Shown here: positions 1 to 9,026 of the stretch, in pieces
Layout of the letters: every line of letters begins with the position of its first letter
Position numbering within the stretch: position 1 is the first letter of the stretch
Source of the DNA: CAZAPG01 sp964486935
Lineage (GTDB): Bacteria > Chloroflexota > Anaerolineae > 4572-78 > J111
Direction of reading: 5' to 3'
Assembly (NCBI GenBank): GCA_964486935.1
Contig: CAZAPG010000005.1
Location: 1 to 64,000, forward strand
DNA: 64,000 nucleotides
Translations under genes and position numbers: made by a program
The notes under the pieces: model-generated
Database searches by the model: none
Seen by the model: only the letters and a program-made list of their open reading frames with translations
What the model was told of the DNA's origin: nothing

Positions 1-1169
1 TGATTGCCGACGTGATGGATAAAGTTGGCAAAGACGGTGTCATCACCGTTGAAGAGAGCAAGGGTCTGGCCTTTGAAACCGATTTTGTTGAAGGGATGCA
101 GTTTGACCGCGGCTACATCTCGCCCTACTTCATCACCGATTCTGAGACTATGGAGGCCGTTATCAACGAGCCGTACATCCTCATCCACGACAAAAAAATC
201 TCTTCCGCTCAGGATATTGTGCCTATTCTTGAGAAACTGGTGCAAACCGGTAAGCGCGACCTCGTCATTATTACCGAAGATGTTGACGGCGAAGCCCTGG
301 CCACCCTGGTGCTCAACAAGCTGCGGGGCACCTTCAACGTGCTGGCTATCAAAGCCCCCGGCTTTGGCGACCGCCGCAAAGCCATGCTGCAAGATATTGC
401 CGTTCTGACCGGCGGTACCGTTATTACCGAAGAGATGGGCCGCAAACTGGATAGCGCCACCCTGCAAGATTTGGGCCGGGCCGATAAGGTAACAGCTACC
501 AAAGACGACACCACCATCATCGGCGGGCACGGCTCCGACGAGGCCATCAAGGGGCGGGTCAACCAGATTAAAGCCGAAATTGAAAACAGCACCAGCGATT
601 ACGACCGCGAGAAACTGCAAGAGCGCCTGGCCAAACTGGCCGGCGGCGTGGCCGTTATCGGCGTGGGCGCGGCCACCGAAGTGGAATTGAAAGAGAAAAA
701 GCATCGCGTTGAAGACGCCCTGAGCGCCACTCGCGCCGCTGTAGAAGAAGGCGTGGTGCCCGGCGGCGGCGTGGCCCTGCTCAACACCATTGAAGCCCTC
801 AAAGAGACGAAGCACGAAAACCCCGACATCAACACCGGCATCAACATTGTGCGCCGCGCGCTCGAAGAACCGATGCGCCAGCTTGCTCGCAACGCCGGTA
901 AAGAAGGCGCCATTATCATCGAAGAAGTGCGCCGCCGCGCCAAAAAAGGCAATTTTATTCAAGGCTACAACGTATTGACCGACGAGTACGTTGATATGGT
1001 TGAAGCCGGCATCATTGACCCGGCCAAAGTGACCCGCAGCGCCATTGAAAATGCTGCCTCTATTGCCGGAATGATCCTGACCACCGAGGCGCTCATCACC
1101 GACATCCCTGAACCGCCCTCTCCCGCGCCCGGCGGCGGCATGGACCCCGGTATGGCCGGTATGATGTAA
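1..1169 (+). CDS. groL: GroEL chaperonin (60 kDa), 5'-truncated by window edge
   Basis: This is the ATP-dependent folding chaperonin that forms the cytosolic double-ring barrel with GroES. The frame is open from base 3 and reads [19 protein letters not shown], the typical start of the GroEL apical region, so only the N-terminal equatorial part is missing. The apical segment, the intermediate hinge ([15 protein letters not shown]) and the returning equatorial domain are all present. The protein ends in the Gly/Met-rich tail [13 protein letters not shown] that is normal for the family. It is intact as far as visible, and the truncation is only the window border. A Rho-independent terminator follows 18 nt after the stop. 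Identification is certain. Confidence 0.98.
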   Translation, partial: IADVMDKVGKDGVITVEESKGLAFETDFVEGMQFDRGYISPYFITDSETMEAVINEPYILIHDKKISSAQDIVPILEKLVQTGKRDLVIITEDVDGEALATLVLNKLRGTFNVLAIKAPGFGDRRKAMLQDIAVLTGGTVITEEMGRKLDSATLQDLGRADKVTATKDDTTIIGGHGSDEAIKGRVNQIKAEIENSTSDYDREKLQERLAKLAGGVAVIGVGAATEVELKEKKHRVEDALSATRAAVEEGVVPGGGVALLNTIEALKETKHENPDINTGINIVRRALEEPMRQLARNAGKEGAIIIEEVRRRAKKGNFIQGYNVLTDEYVDMVEAGIIDPAKVTRSAIENAASIAGMILTTEALITDIPEPPSPAPGGGMDPGMAGMM

Positions 1170-1186
1170 ACCTTTTCTTGCTCAAC

Positions 1187-1221
1187 AACCGTCCCATTCA
1201 AACGAGTGGGACGGTTTTTTT
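1187..1221 (+). terminator. Rho-independent terminator of groEL
   Basis: A 13-bp stem (AACCGTCCCATTC paired with GAGTGGGACGGTT, one G:T pair) has a 4-nt loop and runs into a T tract. It lies just after the groEL stop. Confidence 0.93.
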
Positions 1222-1228
1222 GCGCCAA

Positions 1229-1262
1229 TAAAAAAAGCAGCCATTTTTGCGGCTGCTTTTTT
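1229..1262. terminator. Bidirectional terminator between groEL and the tRNA operon
   Basis: The stem AAAAAAGCAGCC / GGCTGCTTTTTT has an A tract on one side and a T tract on the other, so it can end transcription from either side. On the minus strand it closes the tRNA-Pro/Pro/Thr transcript. On the plus strand it backs up the groEL terminator. Confidence 0.85.
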
Positions 1263-1271
1263 GCTAATTTA

Positions 1272-1344
1272 AGCCCACGGGCGGATTTGAACCGCCGACC
1301 TACGCCTTACCAAGGCGTTGCTCTACCTCCTGAGCTACGTGGGC
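1272..1344 (-). tRNA. tRNA-Thr (GGT)
   Basis: The minus strand folds into a complete cloverleaf. The acceptor stem is GCCCACG/CGTGGGC, the D arm is GCTC..GAGC, the anticodon stem is ACGCC/GGCGT with loop TTGGTAA (anticodon GGT), and the T arm is GGCGG-TTCAAAT-CCGCC. The discriminator base is U. No 3' CCA is encoded. It is the last gene of a three-tRNA transcript. Confidence 0.96.
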
Positions 1345-1364
1345 GGAGGTAAAATCAACTGAAG

Positions 1365-1438
1365 TCGGGGCGGACGGATTTGAACCGTCGACCTCTTGAA
1401 CCCCATTCAAGCACGCTACCGGACTGCGCCACGCCCCG
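1365..1438 (-). tRNA. tRNA-Pro (GGG)
   Basis: The cloverleaf is on the minus strand. The acceptor stem is CGGGGCG/CGCCCCG, the anticodon stem is CTTGA/TCAAG with loop ATGGGGT (anticodon GGG), the T arm is GACGG-TTCAAAT-CCGTC, and the discriminator is A. No CCA is encoded. It is the middle gene of the operon and lies next to a second proline tRNA with a different anticodon. Confidence 0.96.
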
Positions 1439-1467
1439 AAATAATCTGTTTTTAATTCAACCTAAAG

Positions 1468-1541
1468 TCGGGATGGGCGGATTCGAACCGCCGGCCTCTT
1501 CGTCCCGAACGAAGCGCGCTACCGGGCTGCGCTACATCCCG
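1468..1541 (-). tRNA. tRNA-Pro (CGG)
   Basis: The cloverleaf is on the minus strand. The acceptor stem is CGGGATG/CATCCCG, the anticodon stem is CTTCG/CGAAG with loop TTCGGGA (anticodon CGG), the T arm is GGCGG-TTCGAAT-CCGCC, and the discriminator is A. No CCA is encoded. It is the first gene of the tRNA operon, about 25 nt downstream of a strong promoter. Confidence 0.96.
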
Positions 1542-1565
1542 CCAAGCTCTGTGCAACAAAAGAGG

Positions 1566-1594
1566 ACTATAGCACAAACACCCCCTCCTGTCAA
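1566..1594 (-). promoter_or_regulatory. Sigma-70-type promoter of the tRNA-Pro/Pro/Thr operon
   Basis: The minus strand reads TTGACA, then exactly 17 nt, then TATAGT, with an extended -10 (TGC before the hexamer). It lies a few bases beyond the 3' end of the MBL-fold gene and points into the tRNAs. The same TGTGCTATA core recurs in the other tRNA promoter of this window. Confidence 0.88.
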
Positions 1595-1597
1595 GGT

Positions 1598-2443
1598 TTA
1601 CGCCTGACCGTAGAGCATTTTCATCTCGTCATAAACGCGGCTAACGCCGGCCCGAATCCGCTTTTCTATAATAGACTTTTCCCCCTGGCGATAGGGGAAA
1701 TAGTCAATCATCTGGCTAATTACCACGGCGGCTTCGGCCTTGGTTCGGCCCGATTTGTACTGGCTGCGCACTTTAGAGCGCATAGCCCGGATATACTCCG
1801 AGACCGGCTCGCTGGCTTCAACATTGCACAGAGGGCCGTGCCCCGGCACAATTACCGAGAACTTTTGCTTGCGCAGCCAGCGCAGTTTAGTCAACCACTC
1901 TTCGCTATCGCACTGCCCCAAAGCCGGATGCTCATCAACCACCACCAAATCGCCGGTGAACAATATTTTTTCATCCGGCAAATAGAGGCCGCTGGTGGCC
2001 GGCGTGTGTCCGCCCAAATGCACAAAATGCAGCTCGCGGCCACCTTTGTTCATCACCAGCCGCCCAGTAAAACATAATTCTGGCTTGATAATTCTAACAT
2101 CATCGAGCTGTTTTTGAACATCCGGCCGCTTTTTGAACAGGTTTTTGGTGCGTTCGATAAATGTGTCTTTATAATTGGCCATCTCTCGCCAGGCCGCCTC
2201 GTGGGCCAGAATCGGCGCATCAAAAAATTGATTCCCCATAATGTGCGCCCGGTGATGGTCTGTATTAAAAACATACAGCACCTTGTCCGTCAATTTTGAC
2301 ACGGTGGCAGCCCAATCTCTGGCTTCGGCAGGAATCATGGGCGTGTCAATCACAATGGCGCCCTCATCGGTTAAAACGCAACCAACATTGGCCCCATCAT
2401 AATCCAGCTTGATAAATACATTTTTGGCAATTTCTTCGACCAT
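1598..2443 (-). CDS. Metallo-beta-lactamase-fold hydrolase with altered HxHxDH motif
   Basis: This is a 281-residue MBL-fold protein. The later family motifs are intact: GGHT (His146), FTGD (Asp165) and VPGHGP (His202). The first metal motif, normally N-T-H-x-H-x-D-H, reads NTDHHRAH (residues 60-67). The first His is therefore Asp62 and the bridging Asp is Ala66, while His64 and His67 remain. This should disturb the second metal site, so the protein may bind one metal, use another metal, or have lost activity. The ATG at 2443 is preferred over a TTG eight codons upstream because the AGGAGG lies before it, although spaced 15 nt. The substrate is unknown. It is transcribed toward the tRNA operon. 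Confidence 0.8.
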   Translation of the reverse strand: MVEEIAKNVFIKLDYDGANVGCVLTDEGAIVIDTPMIPAEARDWAATVSKLTDKVLYVFNTDHHRAHIMGNQFFDAPILAHEAAWREMANYKDTFIERTKNLFKKRPDVQKQLDDVRIIKPELCFTGRLVMNKGGRELHFVHLGGHTPATSGLYLPDEKILFTGDLVVVDEHPALGQCDSEEWLTKLRWLRKQKFSVIVPGHGPLCNVEASEPVSEYIRAMRSKVRSQYKSGRTKAEAAVVISQMIDYFPYRQGEKSIIEKRIRAGVSRVYDEMKMLYGQA

Positions 2444-2574
2444 AGGTGGATGTCCGCGCCTCCTCAAAAAGCACCGAGTAGTTTAGCACAATTAATGCCG
2501 ATTATCAACCCCGAATTTTTACTTTTTATCGAGACATCAATTTAGCGCAAATAGCCCAAACACCCGTTCTGCGG

Positions 2575-2580
2575 TATAAT
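2575..2580 (+). promoter_or_regulatory. Possible -10 box upstream of gyrA
   Basis: A perfect TATAAT lies 162 nt before the gyrA start, but no good -35 box is seen at 16-18 nt. The leader would contain the repeat element at 2601-2722. Confidence 0.35.
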
Positions 2581-2600
2581 ATACTATGTTTAAATTCTAA

Positions 2601-2722
2601 CTATTCTCCCGGGTCTGTCCCAAATTTTGGAAACAGACCGGGGGGCGCGGGGGGTATCCCCCCGAATCCCCCTTGGTTTGTCCCTAAATTCCTAAAATTT
2701 GGGACGCACCCTATTCTCCCGG
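2601..2722. repeat. MITE-like G-rich element with 12-bp direct repeats, copy 1
   Basis: The 12-mer CTATTCTCCCGG occurs at 2601-2612 and again at 2711-2722, bracketing 98 bp. Inside are 12-bp inverted repeats (GTCCCAAATTTT at 2617 and AAAATTTGGGAC at 2694) around a core of G runs, TATCCCCC and C runs. A second copy with the same core and its own exact 12-bp direct repeat lies at 25391-25499. No transposase is present. The interpretation as a non-autonomous insertion with target-site duplication is inference. Confidence 0.65.
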
Positions 2723-2741
2723 TAAAATGGAGTGCATTTGA

Positions 2742-5273
2742 ATGGAAATTGGAACAGTACGACACGTAAATATTGAAAATGAAATGAAGGTAGCCTACCT
2801 GGATTACGCCATGAGCGTGATTGTTTCCAGGGCGCTGCCCGATGCCAGAGACGGCCTCAAACCGGTTCATCGCCGTATTTTGTACGCCATGCACGATATG
2901 GGCATTCGCTATAATACGCCCTACCGCAAAAGCGCCCGCGTAGTGGGCGATGTGCTGGGAAAATATCACCCCCACGGCGACGCCGCCGTTTACGATGCCA
3001 TGGTCCGCATGGCCCAGGATTTTTCCATGCGCTACCCCCTGGTAGATGGCCAGGGCAACTTTGGCAGCGTTGACGGCGACAGCCCGGCCGCCATGCGTTA
3101 CACCGAAGCCCGGCTGGCCAGAATTACCCAGGAAATGCTGGCCGACATCGACAAAAACACCATCGACTGGACCGACAATTTTGATGGCAGCCTGCAAGAG
3201 CCGGAAGTGCTGCCGGCCATGCTGCCCAATCTGTTGTTAAATGGCACCTCCGGTATTGCCGTGGGCATGGCTACTAATATTCCGCCCCACAACCTTACCG
3301 AAATTTGCGACGCCGTTATCTACCTGATTGACCACTACAACCGCCAGGACGATGTAACGGTTGATGATTTGATGAATTTTGTCAAAGGCCCGGATTTTCC
3401 CACCGGCGCGGCCATGTTTGGTACAGAGGGGTTGATTAGCGCCTATGCCACCGGCAAAGGCCGCGTAACCATGCGGGCCGCCGCCAAAATTGAAGAAATG
3501 AAGGGCAACCGCCACCGCATTGTTGTTACCGAAATCCCCTATCAGGTTAACAAAGCCTCGCTGCTGGAACGCATTGCCGATTTGGTGCGCGATAACAAAC
3601 TGAAAGATATTGCCGACCTGCGTGACGAATCGGACCGGGCCGGCCTGGCGATTGTGGTTGAACTGAAGCGCGGCGCGCAGCCCAAAAAGGTGCTCAACCA
3701 GCTTTACAAATATACCCAGTTACAATCAACCTTTGGCATCAACATGCTGGCCCTGTTAGATGGCGAACCGCGCGTGCTCACCCTCAAACGCGCCCTCACT
3801 GCCTACATTGAGCACCGGCAAGATGTTATCACCCGCCGCACCCAGTTTGAGCTGGAAAAAGCCCGCGACCGCGCCCACGTGCTAGAGGGGCTGCGGATTG
3901 CCCTGGCCAACCTGGATGCCATCATTCAGACCATTCGTAATAGCGCCGATGCCGAAACCGCCCGCACCCAACTGATGGAACGCTTTGGCCTGAGCGAAAA
4001 GCAGGCCCAGGCCATTTTAGACATGCAACTGCGCCGGCTGGCCGCCCTTGAGCGTCAAAAAATTGAAGACGAATACCAGGAGGTGATGCAAAACATTGCC
4101 TATCTGGAAGATTTGCTGGCCAACCCTCACAAAATTCTGGCGCTCATCAAAGAAGATTTAATTGAAATCAAAGAAGAGTACGGCGATGCGCGTCGCACCC
4201 GCATTTTGCTGGATGAGGATGGCGATTTTGACGAAGAAGACCTGATAAAAGATGAAGAAGTGCTCATCTCCATTACCGAGCGCGGCTACATTAAGCGCGT
4301 GCCCAGCCAAACCTATCGCTCGCAGGGACGCGGCGGGCGCGGCGTCATGGGCATGACCACCCGCGATGAGGACGTGGTGGAATTTTTGTTTGCCGCCCGC
4401 ACCCTGGATACCGTTTTGTACTTTACCGACAAAGGCAAGGTTTACTCCGAAAAAGCCTACCAGATTCCCGATGCCACCCGCACGGCCAAAGGCGTGCCCA
4501 TTATCAGCCTGATAAATATTGACCCCAACGAAAAAATAACCTCGGCCCTGGCTGTCCCCAGCTTTGACCAGGCCGAGTATTTAATCATGCTCACCCGGAA
4601 GGGACGCATCAAGCGCACCGATATGAGCGAGTTTGAATCGGTGCGGCCCAGCGGCTTGATTGCTATTAATCTGGACTCCGATGACGAACTGGGCTGGGTA
4701 AAATTAACCCACGGCCACAATGAAATTATCATTGTCTCGCGCGATGGACAGGCCATTCGCTTTGAGGAAAACGATGTGCGGGCCATGGGCCGGGCGGCAG
4801 CCGGAGTCAACGCCATGCGCCTAAAAAGCGGCGACGAGGTGCGGGGCATGGATGTGGTAGACCCCGAGGCGACGCTGCTGGTAGTGACTGCCAAAGGCTA
4901 TGCCAAACGCACCTATTTAAGTGAATACAATTTGCAAAAGCGTCACGGCGGAGGGGTGCGTACCCTGGCTAAAAATTTAAGCAAAACCGGGCCAATTGTC
5001 TCGGCCAGGGTTGTTACCGATGAAGGAGACATTACCCTTATTTCTCAAGAGGGTATCATGCTGCGCACGGCCCTCAAAAGTATTCCACAGCAGGGCCGCG
5101 CCACTTCCGGGGTGCGGGTGATGTCGCTGAAGGGTAGCGATACGGTAGCTTCGGTAGCGGTGTTAGCGCCCAAAGGCCAAAAACAATCAGACTCGCCCCC
5201 CGATGAAAATTCGGGGCGGGAGCTTTCATCGCCCCTGGCTGCCGAAATTCCCGCCAACGGCCACGAGGATTAG
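2742..5273 (+). CDS. gyrA: DNA gyrase subunit A
   Basis: This is the DNA breakage-reunion subunit of gyrase, which introduces negative supercoils together with GyrB. The 843 residues are normal for the family. The N-terminal winged-helix/tower region carries the catalytic tyrosine at Tyr120 (AMRYTEARL). The quinolone-binding segment reads [15 protein letters not shown], with Ala81 where E. coli has Ser83 and Asp85 kept as in Asp87. The C-terminal beta-pinwheel contains a GyrA box, QGRGGRG, which favours gyrase over topoisomerase IV ParC. The ATG at 2742 follows GGAG by 9 nt. cdsA follows 30 nt later, so gyrA, cdsA, polA and the secreted hydrolase probably form one transcript. The last 30 residues are a polar, poorly conserved tail. 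Confidence 0.97.
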   Translation: MEIGTVRHVNIENEMKVAYLDYAMSVIVSRALPDARDGLKPVHRRILYAMHDMGIRYNTPYRKSARVVGDVLGKYHPHGDAAVYDAMVRMAQDFSMRYPLVDGQGNFGSVDGDSPAAMRYTEARLARITQEMLADIDKNTIDWTDNFDGSLQEPEVLPAMLPNLLLNGTSGIAVGMATNIPPHNLTEICDAVIYLIDHYNRQDDVTVDDLMNFVKGPDFPTGAAMFGTEGLISAYATGKGRVTMRAAAKIEEMKGNRHRIVVTEIPYQVNKASLLERIADLVRDNKLKDIADLRDESDRAGLAIVVELKRGAQPKKVLNQLYKYTQLQSTFGINMLALLDGEPRVLTLKRALTAYIEHRQDVITRRTQFELEKARDRAHVLEGLRIALANLDAIIQTIRNSADAETARTQLMERFGLSEKQAQAILDMQLRRLAALERQKIEDEYQEVMQNIAYLEDLLANPHKILALIKEDLIEIKEEYGDARRTRILLDEDGDFDEEDLIKDEEVLISITERGYIKRVPSQTYRSQGRGGRGVMGMTTRDEDVVEFLFAARTLDTVLYFTDKGKVYSEKAYQIPDATRTAKGVPIISLINIDPNEKITSALAVPSFDQAEYLIMLTRKGRIKRTDMSEFESVRPSGLIAINLDSDDELGWVKLTHGHNEIIIVSRDGQAIRFEENDVRAMGRAAAGVNAMRLKSGDEVRGMDVVDPEATLLVVTAKGYAKRTYLSEYNLQKRHGGGVRTLAKNLSKTGPIVSARVVTDEGDITLISQEGIMLRTALKSIPQQGRATSGVRVMSLKGSDTVASVAVLAPKGQKQSDSPPDENSGRELSSPLAAEIPANGHED

Positions 5274-5303
5274 TTTGGGCAGAAACGACTAACCACAGCC
5301 ATC

Positions 5304-6134
5304 ATGTTACGCACCCGCACCCTCTCGGCCGTTGTGGCTTTACCCATTGTTATTGGCGCTATTTATGTGGGGGGATTTTGGTTTTTTATGGGAGTCACCA
5401 TTGTGACTCTCATTGCCGGCTGGGAGTTTGGCCTTATGATGAAGGCCGGCAATTACCAAACTGCCCCCCTGTTTACCCTGGTGTTGATTGTTTTGCTTCT
5501 GCTCAACAGTTATCGCTCGGATTTGAGCCTGGCCTGCATTATCAGTTTTATTTTGCTGGGTGCGCTGGTTTGGCAGCTATTTCAGGCCGACAGCCTGGCC
5601 CCGACGGTTGATTGGGCTTTAACCATTGTAGGCGGGCTATACATTGGGTGGGGCATGGCGCATCTGGTTTCGCTGCGGTTGCTGGGAGATGGTCAGACCT
5701 GGGTGTGGCTGGCCCTCATTTCTACCTGGGGCGCCGATACCCTGGCCTATTTTGTGGGTCGCAGCGTGGGTCGCCATAAATTATGGCCGCGCCTTAGCCC
5801 CAAAAAAACGTGGGAAGGCTTCATCGGCGGCATCTTTGGCGGGTTGATTGGCGCGGCAATTGTGGCCGCCTTTTCTAACCTGGGCTGGGCCACCGCGCTG
5901 ATTATTGGGGCCATTGTGCCGGTAGTGGCTCTGTTTGGCGATTTGTCCATCTCGATGATGAAGCGGCACGTGGGCGTCAAAGATTCCTCAAACCTTTTCC
6001 CCGGTCACGGCGGCTTTTTAGACCGCATCGACAGCCTGCTGTTTGTAGGCGTGGTGGTTTACAACTACGCGCTGTGGCACGGGGCGTTCGGCCTTACCTC
6101 GCTGGACACCCTGTTTACCAGCCTGGGGTTTTGA
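5304..6134 (+). CDS. cdsA: Phosphatidate cytidylyltransferase (CDP-diglyceride synthase)
   Basis: This integral membrane enzyme makes CDP-diacylglycerol from CTP and phosphatidic acid, the branch point of phospholipid synthesis. The 276 residues are mostly hydrophobic, with about eight predicted membrane segments. The C-terminal family signature is clear: SPKKTWEG, then SMMKRHVGVKDSSNLFPGHG and GFLDRIDS, with the conserved K-D and H-G-G..D-R..D residues. The start at 5304 has no strong ribosome-binding site, which suggests translation coupled to gyrA upstream. polA follows closely. No frameshift or truncation is seen. Confidence 0.95.
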   Translation: MLRTRTLSAVVALPIVIGAIYVGGFWFFMGVTIVTLIAGWEFGLMMKAGNYQTAPLFTLVLIVLLLLNSYRSDLSLACIISFILLGALVWQLFQADSLAPTVDWALTIVGGLYIGWGMAHLVSLRLLGDGQTWVWLALISTWGADTLAYFVGRSVGRHKLWPRLSPKKTWEGFIGGIFGGLIGAAIVAAFSNLGWATALIIGAIVPVVALFGDLSISMMKRHVGVKDSSNLFPGHGGFLDRIDSLLFVGVVVYNYALWHGAFGLTSLDTLFTSLGF

Positions 6135-6168
6135 AATGAGCGAACAAAAAATTATTCAGGAGTCTTCT

Positions 6169-9006
6169 ATGCCCTCCAAAAAATCAACCCTCGTTCTCAT
6201 CGACGGCCACGCGCTGGCCTACCGCGCCTACTTTGGTATGCCCACTACCTTTACCACCAGCCAGGGCGAACCTACTCACGCCGTTTACGGCTTTACCAAC
6301 ATGCTGCTGGCCGTGTGGAAAGAGTACGAGCCGGACTACTTTATTGTCACCTTTGACCGGGGCGATACCTTTCGGCACCAGATGTACGCCGATTACAAAG
6401 CCACCCGCGAGAAAATGCCCGACGACCTGCCCGGCCAGATTGAGCGCATCGAGCAACTGGTCAAAGCCTTCAACATGCCCATCTTTACCAAAGAAGGCTA
6501 CGAGGCCGACGACCTGCTCGGCACCCTGGCCAGCCAGGCCGCCCAGCGCGATATCGAGGCCCTGATTGTTACCGGCGACCGCGACGCCTTTCAACTGGTC
6601 GGCCCCAATGTAAAGGTCATCATCTCCGGGCGCAGTTTCTCCGACCGCGAAGTGTACGACGAAGAGCGGGTCAAAGAGCGTTATGGCGTCACCCCCACAG
6701 AACTCATCGAGCTAAAAGGGCTAACCGGCGACAGCAGCGACAATATCCCCGGCGTAAAGGGTATTGGCGAAAAAGGCGGGGCCAAACTGATTCAGCAGTA
6801 CGGCACGCTGGAAGGAATTTACGAACACCTGGATGAAATGACGCCGTCAATCAAAGCCAAACTGGAAGCCGAACGGGACAGCGCCTTTCTCTCCCGCGAC
6901 CTGGGGCGCATCATCACCGATGTACCCGGCGTAGAGCTAAATGTTGAAGCCGGCAAAACAATGGATTTTGACCTGACCGACGTAGCCAACCTCTTTGTCG
7001 AGCTGGAATTCAACACCATCTTCAACCGCATCCCCGGCGCGCCGCAGGATAAATTGCCCAAAGATGTGGCTACCATCAAGCCCAAAAAGGCCGCCGGCCC
7101 AACCGAACCCGATGGCGACTATATTACTGTAGACACGCAAGCCCGGCTGGATGAACTGGCTCACAAGCTCAAGCGGAGCAACCGCCTCTCGGTTGATGTG
7201 GAAACCGACAGCACCGACGAAGTTCAAACCAAACTGGTCGGCATTGCCATTACACCCCAATCCGGTGAGGGCTACTACATTCCCGTTAGCCACGGCGCAC
7301 CCAAAACCGAAACCGAAGCCCAACCCTCTCTCTTCAACCTGGACAACGCCCAATCTGCCAATCAATTACCAGGTACTAATAACCAATTACCCATTGCCGC
7401 CATTCAATCCGCCCTCAACCCCATTCTGTCCAACCCCAACATCACCAAATACATGCACAACGCCAAATTCGATATTACCGTGTTGCAGCGTCACGGCTTG
7501 CCGGTCCAGCCGCCCATTTTTGATACAATGGTCGCCGCCTGGCTGGTCGACAACTCGCCCAATGCCCGCTACGGGTTAAAAGAGTTGACCCGCGAAAAGT
7601 TCAATATCCAGATGACCGAAATTACCGAGTTGATTGGCAGCGGCAAAAAACAAATCACCATGGACCAGCTTCCGGTGGAGCAAGTGACCCCCTACGCCGC
7701 CGCCGATGTGGATATGACTCTGCGCCTGGCCGATGAGGTGGAAAAGCCGCTGCGGAGCGATGACCAACTATGTCATATTTTTGACGCGCTGGAGATGCCC
7801 CTGATTTACGTGCTCAAAGATATGGAGCTGGCCGGCATCAAGCTGGATACCAACGCCCTGCGACAGCTGGCGCAGCAGATGGCCCGGCGGTTGTCGGAGG
7901 TTGAGCAGGAAATTCACCAGATTGCCGGCGTCGAATTCAACATCAACTCCACCCAGCAGCTTTCCGACATTCTGTTTGGCAAGTTGGGCCTGCCCACCGA
8001 CGGGCTGCGCACAACCAAAAGCGGCCACTACTCCACCGCCGCCGACGTGCTGGAGAGCCTGCAAGGCCGGCACGATATCATCGACAAAATTTTAGAGCAG
8101 CGCACCCTGGCCAAGCTGAAAAGCACCTATGTTGACGCCCTGCCGGCGCTGGTCAACCCCGGCACCGGGCGCGTCCACACCAACTACAATCAGGTTGGTG
8201 TCTCTACCGGGCGGCTATCCAGCAGCAACCCCAACCTGCAAAACATTCCCATCCGCACCGAGCAGGGGCGCGAAGTGCGGCGGGCCTTTGTGGCCGAGCC
8301 GGGTTGCCGGTTGATTTCCGCCGACTACTCGCAGGTGGAGTTGCGTATTCTGGCCCACGTTGCCCAGGACCCCGGCCTGCTGCAAGCCTTTGCCAATGAT
8401 GAGGACATTCACGCCAGCACCGCCGCCACCGTGCTGGGTATTCCGCTGGAAGAGGTAGACAAATTCAAGCGGCGCATTGCCAAAACCGTCAACTTTGGCC
8501 TGATTTACGGCCAAACCGCCTTTGGGCTGGCCCAAACCACCGGCATGAGCCGCGACGAAGCCCGCCAGTTTATCGACACCTATTTTGAAAAATACCCCGG
8601 CGTGCAAAAGTACATTGAAGAAACCAAAGCGATGGCCGCCAAACAGGGGTACGTCGCCACCCTGCTGGGCCGCCGCCGCGATTTTTCTCACCTGGACAGC
8701 CTGAGCGGCGCCCAGCGCGCCCGCGCCGAACGGGAAGCCATCAACATGCCCATTCAGGGCACCGCCGCCGATATTATGAAACAGGCCATGATTAACCTGC
8801 ACGCCGTAATAAAAAAGCGGCAACTCAAAACCCGGCTGCTGCTGCAAGTGCATGATGAGCTGGTGCTGGAGGCCCCGGAGGCCGAAGTAGCCGAGGCGGC
8901 CCAACTCACCCGCCAGGTGATGGCCGCCGCTTTCGAACTCCGCGCGCCTCTAAAGGTGGATGTGGAAGTCGGCCAGAACTGGCTGGACATGCAGAAGGCA
9001 GGCTGA
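6169..9006 (+). CDS. polA: DNA polymerase I with 5'-3' and 3'-5' exonuclease domains
   Basis: This enzyme does repair synthesis and RNA-primer removal. Residues 1-290 are the 5'-3' flap exonuclease (LVLIDGHALAYRAYFG at the start, GDSSDNIPGVKGIG helix-hairpin-helix). Residues about 330-550 are a DEDDy proofreading domain with all acidic residues kept (VDVETDS with Asp343 and Glu345, NAKFD, and YAAADVD). Residues about 580-945 are family A polymerase: motif A DYSQVELRI (Asp719), motif B KTVNFGLIYG, and motif C VHDELVLE (Asp896). Many bacterial PolI proteins have lost proofreading residues, but this one has not. The exonuclease domain carries a Thr/Glu/Asn-rich insertion around residues 370-405. 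The ATG at 6169 was chosen because AGGAG lies 6 nt before it. An ATG at 6136 would add eleven residues without such a site. Confidence 0.97.
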   Translation: MPSKKSTLVLIDGHALAYRAYFGMPTTFTTSQGEPTHAVYGFTNMLLAVWKEYEPDYFIVTFDRGDTFRHQMYADYKATREKMPDDLPGQIERIEQLVKAFNMPIFTKEGYEADDLLGTLASQAAQRDIEALIVTGDRDAFQLVGPNVKVIISGRSFSDREVYDEERVKERYGVTPTELIELKGLTGDSSDNIPGVKGIGEKGGAKLIQQYGTLEGIYEHLDEMTPSIKAKLEAERDSAFLSRDLGRIITDVPGVELNVEAGKTMDFDLTDVANLFVELEFNTIFNRIPGAPQDKLPKDVATIKPKKAAGPTEPDGDYITVDTQARLDELAHKLKRSNRLSVDVETDSTDEVQTKLVGIAITPQSGEGYYIPVSHGAPKTETEAQPSLFNLDNAQSANQLPGTNNQLPIAAIQSALNPILSNPNITKYMHNAKFDITVLQRHGLPVQPPIFDTMVAAWLVDNSPNARYGLKELTREKFNIQMTEITELIGSGKKQITMDQLPVEQVTPYAAADVDMTLRLADEVEKPLRSDDQLCHIFDALEMPLIYVLKDMELAGIKLDTNALRQLAQQMARRLSEVEQEIHQIAGVEFNINSTQQLSDILFGKLGLPTDGLRTTKSGHYSTAADVLESLQGRHDIIDKILEQRTLAKLKSTYVDALPALVNPGTGRVHTNYNQVGVSTGRLSSSNPNLQNIPIRTEQGREVRRAFVAEPGCRLISADYSQVELRILAHVAQDPGLLQAFANDEDIHASTAATVLGIPLEEVDKFKRRIAKTVNFGLIYGQTAFGLAQTTGMSRDEARQFIDTYFEKYPGVQKYIEETKAMAAKQGYVATLLGRRRDFSHLDSLSGAQRARAEREAINMPIQGTAADIMKQAMINLHAVIKKRQLKTRLLLQVHDELVLEAPEAEVAEAAQLTRQVMAAAFELRAPLKVDVEVGQNWLDMQKAG

Positions 9007-9026
9007 CCGCTATCCTCAAAAATCGT

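Noticed and set aside
1..1169. groEL as a truncated pseudogene
   Set aside because: The missing part is simply outside the window. The visible frame is intact to its Gly/Met tail.
7300..7420. Frameshift or inserted element in polA exonuclease domain
   Set aside because: The frame is open and the flanking catalytic motifs are in register. It is a low-complexity insertion only.
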